Positions 31,051 through 42,700 of a stretch of 60,316 nt of DNA are shown here, in pieces (the stretch's first letter is position 1; each line of letters begins with the position of its first letter). The DNA is from Branchiostoma floridae (lineage: Eukaryota; Chordata; Leptocardii; Amphioxiformes; Branchiostomatidae), in contig NC_049980.1 in the NCBI RefSeq assembly GCF_000003815.2, positions 5,407,606 through 5,467,921 on the forward strand, in the 5' to 3' direction. Under the pieces are notes generated by a model, which saw only the letters and a list, made by a program, of their open reading frames with translations, was not told where the DNA came from and ran no database searches. A program made the translations under genes and the position numbers.

Positions 31051-31079
31051 CTGTGAGTCTTACAGCTCAAGATGAAGTC

Positions 31080-34000
31080 TCATATAGAATGCTCGTGTGG
31101 GTGTCCACTATGTAGTATTACTATAGTACCATCAGGTGTGTAGCATGACCTTACCTTTGGTGGGAGAGGAGCCGCCGCTGCTACCGGAGCCGCCGCTGCT
31201 GCGGGAGAAGCACTGTTGACAGATATATCAATGTCAAGGTGCAGCCACATAAGCGTGTATATCATGTCTGTATTGACTCTTTTTCATATTTTATACGCCA
31301 AACTATTGAAAGGCAAGGTCAAGATTCATGTTTCCTTTATCCCAGGTACGTATGCCTTTTATGCATTTGTAACTGTAACCTTATTTTCTGTGTTAAATAG
31401 AACTTGTTTGTTTGTGTGTGTGCGTATGTGTGTGTGTGTTTGTATGTATGTGTAATAAATCAAGTGTCTGCAGAAACTTACGATTTGGCGCAGCATAAGG
31501 CGATAAGGCCCGCCAGGAGCAACAGGCCCAGCAGACACAACAGCGCCGCCAGCGCCGCGACAGGGATGCCCAGTCCACTGCCACCTGAAATATACATACT
31601 ATGTATTTAGATCCGGCAGCTATCATAATGCTAAGAGAGGTAAGTACATAAAAGATTGCTTTGTCATTAGAAAACATTGTTTGTGAGGCTAAACTCATGT
31701 TTCCATTCCTTTTATACCCCTTTCCACTAAGACGGCGCTCTAGCCGCGCCCTCGCTGCGACCTTAAATTTGACATATCGCACAACGAATTGTAATAGAAA
31801 AGAAATGACTATTTTTACACGTCGTGTGCTTTTTTGTCTTATCAGTCACACTTTTACGTTTTGAGTAACATATCCAGTGTGAAAGCGAAGGCTACACACA
31901 TCTAAATTTTAGATCACCTTCTAGTGGAAAGGGTGCCTTAGATACACGAAAAAGTAACTTTGAGGTGCCTTGAGCTTTGCTTCTGATAAGCCCTAAAATT
32001 AGGTAAATAATTCAATACTCACCTCCATCCCCGATTGCCGTGCAGGTTGGTACTTCGTCAGTCCATGTGCCGTCCTCCTGGCACGTGATGCTTGTCTCCC
32101 CTTCTAGCGTGAAGCCGTCGTCACAGCTGAAGTCCACCTTGCCTGCCTGGAAGGACGTGCCGCGCCGGGAGCCGTTTACCGGTGCCCCGGGGTCTTCGCA
32201 ATGTGCACCTGAGAATCGTTGGCACAATAACGTACAACGGCCATGCTAACGTCGAACTTCGCGATTTCAAACCTCGATACTTGATGACAAAGTAACGTCA
32301 TGTTCAGAAAAACCTTCGTTGCTTAACGATCCTTAAGTAATATTCAACCCTTCGTATGTACATCTTTATCCGTGGGGTGACCAATATTTGTTGTCGACAC
32401 CGGTTATATATTAAGGGATATCAAGTCGATGGACGATGATTTCAAAGTGTGGCATTTTTAGAATATGGCAGTTTGAAACCACTATCCGTCAACTTTTTAA
32501 TATCCCTAAATACCCTGTTCGTTAGAACAATGAATATAAATACCCTGCAGACAAAGGTAAACTAGCGTTAAATGATCAAGTTCTTTCACACATATTGTAA
32601 TTGTTATAAGCAAGCTACACTGTGCTGTGGCATTGCAAACTTACCGTTATTTGTTACAAATTTTGAATATCATTACGTCACCTCCGTTGAACCACTGTTC
32701 CATCCTGTTAGTTGCGGGATCAGTGCCCTGTTGTCCGGACACGATGAAAACCTTCTCGGGGTCGTCCGTGATCCTCTCCAGCCTTCCCGCGTCAACGTTG
32801 TCCCCCAGACCGATGGCAAAGATCGTGGTGTTCTCGTGACGGACGGACTGAGCGGCGAAGTCCACGGAATCGTCCGACCGACCGTCGGTCACGAGGACCA
32901 GGGCGTCGGGACTTTCCGGGCGGTTGCCGCTCACTGATGAAAAGCTGTCCTGCAAGTCGATTATAAAACGGTCAGTTATCTTCATTTGTTTGGTTAAAAA
33001 TACTGTACATGGCAGAAATGACTTTCTTTGCAAGCGTCACCTATTCTTTTTTGTCCTGAATGTAATTTTTGCCTTACCGGTGCGTTGTCAGAGGCAGTGC
33101 TTAAAATTGTATACAATTTAAACCTAATTGAATCAACACATTTTCCTTGTGGTTTCATAAATGTGCCAGGTCGGAACTAGAACTCTAAGCTACAATCGCG
33201 ATATTAAGTAATCACACTACCCGGTTCTTAAACAGCCGGTCTTTCAAAAAAGGAGCTAGCGTTTGCGCCTAAACAGTATACTCAAGAATATCTCGAGAAG
33301 AAAGTATCCAACTATTTTGCGGTTTTTATCTTTCCATTTCTTACTAAGGAACCTATCCAGCCATACCATGTGCGCCAGGCTGGAACTTGAACCCTAAGCT
33401 ATAATCGTGTTATTAAGTCATCACCCTAAACAATGCGTTGACCGGCGGTGTTTCAAAAAAGGATCAAGCGGTTGCGCCTAAACAGGGTCCGTAAACTCGG
33501 TATACTCAAGAATATCTCGAGAAGGAATTACCCGACTATTTTGCGGTTTTCATCTTTCCATTCCTTACTAAGGAACCTATCCAACCATACAATGTGCGCC
33601 AGGCCGGAACTTGAACCCTAAGCTATAATCGTGTTATTAAGTCATCACCCTACCCGGTGCGTTGACAGGCGGTCTTTTAAAAAAGGAGCTAGCGGTTTCG
33701 CCTTAACAGGGTCCGTATACTCAAAAATATCTCGAAAAGAAAGTATCCGACTATTTTGCGGTTTTCATCTTTCCATTTCTTACAAAGGGACCTATCTAAC
33801 CATACCAAGTGTGCTGGCCGGAATTGAACCCTAAGCTACAATCGCGTTATTAGGTCATCACCCTACCCGGTGCGTTGACAGGCGGTGTTTCAAACAAGTG
33901 CTTTAAAAAAAGCTGTACCTTGCCGGGTAGTAGGGATTTCGTCAGGAAAAGGTACCTCGGCGCTTCACCAGTGTTCATCAGTTAACATGAGGATCACATC

Positions 34001-36643
34001 AAAATAATCAGAGACAACCACAGAGTTCCACATGTCGCCCCCCTTCCACCCCAATTCTTGTACGGGAAAGCTTTAGTGACTTCTCCAGCTGCCAATCCAG
34101 TCTCAAATCTATTTTTCACACAATACAAACTCTATCAAGGACATTCATAGTCACAAATGTCTTTAAAATGTACTTACCTGGCTACTAGCCCCGAAGTTTG
34201 CGGCTATTTTTTTGTTTCATGTTGTTGCAATGTAATAGCGACACCTAGCAACTGTAGTATGAAATGCAGCAAAAATCCCCAAGTGTAGGGAAATTTACCT
34301 CATTAACATAATCTATGTCAGATAAATTATTGGCACAATAAACCGGTATTGTAAAACTTTTTGACCCACAATGAGTATGCATTATTCTTTATTACAAAAT
34401 AAATTCCTTCTGATGCAATTTTTGATATATCTTTATGATAAACATGGGTTAAAGCGTAGATTTATTTACGCTGGACCACATACGTCTAAAATACAGTTTT
34501 AATACTGGCCTGCAATGTACCCTTGTCGTAACTAAGCCATAAAATTGGGCAAAGAGAAAAGGGCCTTTTGAAGGGCCTTTGGAAGGGCTGGGTTAACATT
34601 GAACCATTGATTGAACCATTGATTGAACCATGTAAAGATCGGGCCTCATTAACTTGCCGGGCTAAGGCCCGGCAAGGTAAAAAGGAGCTAGCGGTTGCGC
34701 CTAAACAGGATCCGTATACTCAAGAATATCTCGAGAAGGAAGTATCCGACTATTTTGCGGTTTTCATCTTTCCATTCCTTACTAAGGCACCTATCCAACC
34801 ATACCAAGTGTGCCAGGTCGGAAGTTGAACCCTAAGCTACGATCGCGTTCTTAAAAAACCCTACCCGGTCCGTTGACAGGTGGTCTTTCAAAAAAGGAGC
34901 TAGCGGTTGCGCCTAAAATGGGGCCGTATACTCAAGAATATCTCGAGAAGAAAGTATCCGACTATTTTGCGGTTTTCATCTTTCTATTTTTTACAAACAC
35001 AGTTCCTTTCTGTCTTTGCTTTAGGTAGATCTTTAACCCATTAATCAATATCCATCTATTCAATCAACATTGCTGAAATGATACAGTTGAATTATGTTGA
35101 TTTTACAAATACATATTGCACAACATTTATTCCACTAATACTAAATACCCATATTCGAAAATAAAAAGACTGAATGTGACGATACGGTCTACCTTTCGTT
35201 AAAGAAACAGAGACAAGAATACCTGCCGGACGGCATCCATGGCATTTCCCAAGAAGCTCCCACCGCCAAGATGCTGGATCCCTCGTACGGCTTCAAGAAC
35301 CCTCTCCTTGTCTTCAAAGTCGTTTAGGTCGAACTCCTTACGGGTGATGTCGCTGAACTGCATGAGGCCATAGCGGGTCTTACCCTGGGGGTAGGGGTGG
35401 GTACCAGAAAGAAAATTCAGTTCCAGGTTCGGTTCAGTTCGAGAGGATTAGGTCCAGGTCCGGACCCGAACCTGAACCTAATTAAGTATTTGAAAACAAT
35501 CATGTGAATGGACGATTAATTTCGCTACAAAGAAGTAGGTTTTGTGGAGTATTTGACTCCCACTGGCGTTCTGAAATCCTGGAAGACTAACTGTATCTGT
35601 ACGATCGGCTGTGCAACTTTGTAGAAATGGCTATAAACTCTACTCCACTTCGCTCTTGTTACTTTCTTCGACCGGTAAGCCCCCAAAACTTGGGAATGCC
35701 TGATCATATAATCTCTTTATTTTCCAATAGGTCCAACATCCGGTCTACCGAATTTTTTCAGGTCCTGTTAAAAAAACGCTTTTGTACCGGTACGATGTAC
35801 CGGTACCCACCCCTACCTGGGGGTCCTGCCGACGGTTGATGATGTCCTGGACCATGGTCTTCGCCGTGTCGAAGTGGGACTGGTCCAGGCTGCCGGAGCT
35901 GTCCACTAGGAACACCACGTCCCAGCCGTACTGATTGGCACGGTTGTTAGGATCTGTTCCGTTAAAAAAGACACTAGTTTAGAGAAGTCTTATAACCCCT
36001 GCTTTGTCATTGAGCCGGTTAGTCGAATTTGCCGAAGCTCGATATTTTTTACTCACTATATATATATATATAGATAGAGAAGATGCTGATACAGTAAGCA
36101 TAGTCCTGTGGCCAGAAGTGATCAGTGGTCTTGCATTAAAAAAAAATAGTAAATGTTCAAACACAGTTACCATTGGGACTAAAATCAAAATTAGATCAGC
36201 AAAAAATATAAATCTCGAATTACAAGAACTTAAGTGGCAAACGTGTAGGCAATCAGTAATAGAAAACTACAAGATTTTCTTCAAACTCTTGATCTAGACT
36301 TAATCGTCCTTCAACAAAGCCCCTGGGGTTATGTTTATACTCATTACATACTACCTACCCTTGAAGATATTTGTTTGCATAAGTAATTTACCTTCGCAGC
36401 GATGGGAATCGACGGTTGCTACGCACTGTAGTCCGCTTCTGCATGGGTTGGGGCTGCATGGATCACCCACTAGATATAGATATATCGTCAATACATTAGT
36501 GCTGTTCTTGTCCGTCTACCAATGCATTGTATGTATTCCACTGTATGCATTCCTATAGTAGTATAGTGTGTAACCCTATTCAATCTTGTGTAGAGTCTTT
36601 AAATTTATTGACGATGAGTCAACTATTCACCGAAGTTATTTGA

Positions 36644-36704
<61 letters not shown>

Positions 36705-39700
36705 TTTATATGGTGTCGTGTTGGTGTAAGTGTTGGGGTGTTTAGCCCAGAAGCCAGGTGCTGGGTTTGAATCTTCTGACATGCCACCGATGCTGTGCCT
36801 TTGTGAAAGCACATAATAACACGCCGTTCCTCACTCAACCTAGGTGTAAAAATGGGTACATGATATTCGGTTGGGGAGGTTGGGATCCGTCTTCCAACAC
36901 GAAGTCCTAGTCACTGTAGGCAAGGACCAACTGCCTCTACGGCTTCAAAAGGCTATGGGACTACATTTACTCCTTACTGAAAATACATTTAGTATAGTAT
37001 GACAAAGACTACTAGAGTATGCTTACGTGTTTGACCTATAAATGGTTTTAAGGCGATGTAAGTGTCCAGGAATTCGAGAGCCAATTGTAAAGTTTTATAG
37101 TGAAGTATCTGTTGTAGTCGGAGATGTAGTCATATGAAGCTTTACATGTAAATGTCACAATGTGTGTAATTATTGTTATTCTTCATTAAAGCTTTAAAAT
37201 AAGGATGGCATAGTAACTTACATCTGCACATCGGAGCATCACCGGACCACGTGCCGTCTGCTTGACACGTAATGCTTGCCTCTCCAACGACTGCATAACC
37301 ATCATTACAGCTGTAGTCCACCTGGCCACCTTGGAAGAAGGACCCACGTCTGATGCCGTTCATTGGCATACCTGGATCCCTGCATTCCACAGCTACAGGT
37401 GAGGGAATAATGTGTAGTAAAGATATGCCGAACATGTTTTGCCTTTATCTGTTAGAATAATTTTTGTGGAGTCAAAGTTTTGGTAATCGCACAATAGACC
37501 GATCCAGCGGCCCTATCCAGACGTAGAAATGCAACATAAAACATTCAAATGTTCTGCCGGACGAAGGATGCTATCATTGGCTGAACTGCTAATTGGCATG
37601 GATAGCCAGGGTGTTAATAGAAAGACATACCAAAGCAAGATCATAGTTTTAGTACCCTTGGAAGACTGATGAGTTTTTTTCGTCTTATCATATACTGCTT
37701 AAAAAGTACAATTCTGATTCTACCCGCTCGATTTGATAATAGAGACTCGAAACAGTAAACAGTTGCACATAATAAGTCAAAACATCCAAGCCCGTAAGCA
37801 TGCAAAGTGAAGGAAGTGATAAGTGCTATTCTAGTCCAGTAAATTTACATGGCTTCTGTATTTATACACCTAAATTGGTGGGTAAGATGGCATATCGAAC
37901 AACATTTCGTAGACTTGTGCACCTGTATTTGACACTACAGGAGACGTAGTTGTATTTTGTAACAAACAATATTCATGTATGATTCACACGAATTTTCCTT
38001 CGGACGTAACCTAATTTTAGAATCGAAATTAATGAAAGGAAAATAAGATTTCACCTCTGTTTAACCAGTTGACGAGCTTGTTGTTGGCAGCAGGTAGAGC
38101 ATCGTCATTGGGGACGGGGAGAACCTTCTCTGGATCTCCGGCGATGCCTCGCAATGTTTGGCGGTCCAAGTCTTCTCCTACGCCGACGACGAAAACGTTG
38201 ACGCCCTTTTGCCGAGTCGACAGGGAGGGGAAGGAAATGTCGTCACTCGACTTTCCATCCGTCACGACGACGAGCGTGTCTGGGATTTCTTCCCTGTTTC
38301 CATTGTCTGCAGAAAAACTGATCTGTACAGACAAAATTCGTATGGTCAAACTCAACTCCATCCCCCATTTTTATTTTTTATTTTGCCACATAAAATGGCA
38401 ATTCTTGTCCATTTCAAGTAACATTGAAAGCATACATCAGTGGAAATATACAAAACAATCTCAAAGCTAAGGAATGTCCCAACTCAATTTTTTTAAATGG
38501 CCGATAATATGTGCAAATAATTAATTGTACCAAACATTATGATATACGTAATGCATAATTACAATTTAATTTAAACATCTGACTTTATCTTTAACAGAAT
38601 TCTCCTATGGGATAAAGTCAATTATGAATTAACGTATGATAAGCTATGGGTTGTTAATTTAGAAAAGCAAACAAATAAGAAACTGTCCAAGTATTAGCAA
38701 TCCATTCAAAGACTGTACAGCTATGTAGCATCATCACGTACCATAAAGCATAAAGGATGTTATAGAAACGTTTGCTGAAATTGGCAAGTAATATATGTGA
38801 CCATGATATTTACACATGTTGAAGCAATGAAGCTGTTATTACATTTAATTCTTAGATTATCATACCGTTCTGGTGTGGTCAATGGCTTCTCCGGTGAAAG
38901 TTGCCCCACCGAGGTAGCTCAGGCCATCGATGGCTTCTGAAATCTGCGTCTTATTGTCGTAATCTTTCAGAAAGACTACGTCACTAGGGGAGTCACTGTA
39001 CTGCACCAGGCCGATGCGTGTAAGACCCGTGTGTATTGGTAGGTCGTCCACTATGTCTTTGGCGTATTGCTTCACTTTCTCGAAGTTGGACTGTCCTAAG
39101 CTTGTCGAGCTATCGAGTAGGAAGATCAGGTCCCAGCCACACTCGTTGAGTCTGTCATACATTCGAGGGCGAGTCGTAAGTCCTGTATCAAAGAGAATGT
39201 TAAATATGTTTTATGATATGAAATATTTCAGGTACGACGTGGTCTAGAAGCGTGCTCTTGTACAAAATTATTGTAACATTTCCTCATCATACACTTTATT
39301 AAATTAGTAGTTCTTTGAAATGGAGTCCGATGGGTAACTATGATCCCAATGTTATCACTTAAATCTATGAATCAATGAAGATTAGACATCCAGGCAAAAA
39401 GATCACAGTTACTTCAGCAACTGGAAATATTTTAATATTTTGGAAATGGTCAGAAGTTCCAGGTAGCAAAACGACTTAAATCACTCAGTGTCTTTATTGT
39501 CATGTTTATTCTCGTTCAATCTGGACATTGACGTTGAATTACGTACAGTGTATAAAATGTACATATCAGCAAGAAGTTTAATAAAATCTGTATATTTTAC
39601 GATGTGAAAGAGAAGATGAGTCCATTTCAAACCAGATTAGGAAAGAAATAGCCATAGCCCACACACAGGCTGCTGTATATATACACGTACAATGCGTGCA

Positions 39701-42700
39701 TATAAATCATGATGTACTTACCTGACGGACGGGCAACTGTAGTCGTTGGAAGGGAAGCTGTAAAAGCAGGTGAGATTCTTCATTATTATTCTACACAATG
39801 TCAAAAAGGCGACAGAATTGTAACAATATCAACTTTAAAGATAACCAATTCAACTCTATGGTACAGAAGCTTTGGCTTGTTAACTAAACATCACTTAAAA
39901 GGGCATTTTAACGTACCACATCTGGGACCCCAGTATCCATTGGCACATTGACAGCGATAGGAGGTGACAGTCTGGAAACATTGCCCTCCATTTCTACATG
40001 GATTAGGGCTGCATGGATCACCAACTGCAAAATATGGTCAGGTGTTCAGGTTACAAATTCATTTTGCTGAAATTAATGTTTCTCTTCAGGACCGATATTG
40101 AACAACCAAATGCATTGTGTACGTCATACGAAGACTCAGTTGACATCCGCGAACGCGTCAATTTCCACCCGTTTCCAAAATCAATTGCAATCATACTGGA
40201 ATTTGTACACAGACTGAAAAGTGAGGTAATACAAGGTATAGATTGCAAAAAATATCGGCAAACAGAATGATACTAATGTGATACAATGTTTGTAAGACAT
40301 ACTTTTTGTCGTAAAATCTCTATACGAAGTATATTTCGAGCCCTTAGCAATGTGTTCCAAAGTCTTCCCAGAAGAATTGAAAGAAAATAAACAACCTATC
40401 GTGTTCTGTGAGTTCAATCATACCTTCCTGACATGTTAGATCTTATTATGATGTAACTTTTTTGGTCAACTTTTATTTCTTCGCAACAATTTGGCAGTGC
40501 CTAGAGGATATTACCCATATATTTGAATCAAGATAACGTTAGAAAAACACTGAATGAGTATTGTCATGTATAAAGTAATCACTTTAAAAGTGACGAGAAA
40601 TAAACGTACCTCTACAGACAGGAACATCGCCACTCCACGTGCCGTTAGTATGGCATGTGATGGAGCTGGTACCGACCAGCGTGTGACCGTCGTGGCAGCT
40701 GAAGTCCACCTGCCCACCCTGGTAGAACGTGCCTTGTCGGGTACCAGCTGTAGGTGCACCTGGATCTCCACAGTAAGCCGCTAGGGTGACAAATTAAGAA
40801 TGTACTAAATCAACTGAAATAGACTAAATACATAATGAATGATATTCCAATATCAAATTGTCGGTTAACCTAGTTCACAGTAAGACCCAAGCATGATTTG
40901 TTTTTGTTATGACTGAAAGATCCTGATGTAAGAAAAATGTTCCTGAAAACTTAACAAAGTAACAATGGTAAAAATTATATTTTGATATCATTAAACCCAC
41001 TGTTACTTTGTTAAATTACTTAAAAGTATAGTATGAAGGTAGCTAAGGCAACTCTACATGTGTATAATGAAATTTGTGCAAAAGTGACTTAATTTGTCTG
41101 ATTGATGAGGCAACTCTATGCCTCAAGTGCAATTTATGATAGGACCTTCATACATATGCAACACATGTAATTATGTAGAAACTAGAATTTGTACTGTGAA
41201 CAGATAGCAAATGGGAAAGGGCATCACATGCGTAAACTTAAAGATTCATTCACTTAGGTTTGCACTACGCTCAACAAAAGTCTAAAAGGATAGGACTAGC
41301 ACAAATAGGAAACTCCACCTATGGGAATATTGTGATGTGTGAAAATTCGCGTAAAACGCTACAGGTTACCTCAAATGGTATAAACAAAACAGTTGAACAA
41401 CACTCACCACTGCACAGCCATGTCTTCAACGACCTTATGATCTGGAGGCGAGATTCTGGATCCGAAACCTGAAGAACGTATTGCGGATGTCCGGCGATCT
41501 CCATCAATGTGTCCCTGTCCACTGAGTCTCCCATGCCGACGGCAAACACCGTGATGCCCTGGTGTCTGGCGGCCTGGGATGCGTAGATGACGGGGTCATA
41601 GGACACGCCGTCTGTCATGACGATCAGAGCGTCAGGGCGGTGGGGACGGTTTCCACTATCTCCGAAAGCTACCTGTGATAATCACAGAAAAGTGAGGACA
41701 TGGATTACTGTAAAGACAAAAACTTTCGCGGAGGTTTAATGTTCGCGGTTTTCGCGGTGGTCGCTTCACCGCGAATTTAAAACTACCACGAACATTTTCC
41801 ATGGCAGTAAGAGACTACAGTGCATGGTACTACCGCAACCTTAAAACCACCGCGAAAAGTCCTTTTCCCGTTACCGCGAACTTAAATCTCCGCGAACTTA
41901 AATGCATTTACAGTATAATTCTTGTGCTGGATTGACAATGTCGGCATGACATGTATCTGTGAACCATTCTCTTGTTGCAACCTTTACTCAACCTAGTGTG
42001 TACCATAAAGGTTTTCACCCATTCATTAAAGGCAACAACGAAATCAAATTGCCAATTTGTTGGTCTTAGCAAATTCCTCTGTATGTTTGATGCATTGTTT
42101 AACGTTTCTTATTGCGTTACCAACAGGCATCTTTTATTTGAGACTTCCTCATCGAATCCAAACAATTCACATCGGCCCAAAACTTTGGATATCACCGGAT
42201 ACATGTAGTTGTCGCTAATGAGTATTATTATCTGACCGATAATCAGGACCAGACCAGAATGGGTCAGTACAAACATTTACATGAAATACAATCAGTAACT
42301 AAACAGGCACTTGTGTATTGTTCCACTCTATCGTTGTGCCAAATTTCAGGTCATTTAACCCAATGACGGAGATGAATTGATTTTAAAAGTTTACAGGAGA
42401 AGAAGAAGAGGAAACATCTGGAAAATCAAGATATTTCAACCAATACCTGTCGTATGGTTTAAATATAGCCAGTACATTAATTAATTAAGAATAATGCGAT
42501 TCGAACCTGTCTAGCATAGTGGATTGCCCTTCCCGTGTAGGTGCCCCCACCTAGATGGCCAATGTTGTCAACGGCAGCCAGGACATCAGCCTTTGTCTGG
42601 TGCTGGTTCAGATTGAAAGCGGTCTGTTGATTATCGTTGTACTGCACCAGCCCGATACGGGTGACACCGTCGCTGTTTATCAGCATGTCAATAGTATCTC

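Larger units (their letters stand above)
27106..31079. other. Intergenic region between genes B and A
   Basis: No convincing coding sequence. The first 250 bp upstream of gene A are CpG-richer (ACGCGTACC, GCGCGT words) and may hold its promoter; no TATA box is visible on the minus strand. Further left are a gap, two MITE remnants, G-rich tracts and diverged direct repeats near 29.6-30.6 kb. On the minus strand, AATAAA at about 29187-29196 and ATTAAA at about 30675 are candidate poly(A) signals for gene B. Confidence 0.5.

Noticed and set aside
33165-33900. CRISPR-like array
   Set aside because: Units are over 200 bp with no short constant repeat/spacer pattern, in an animal intron.
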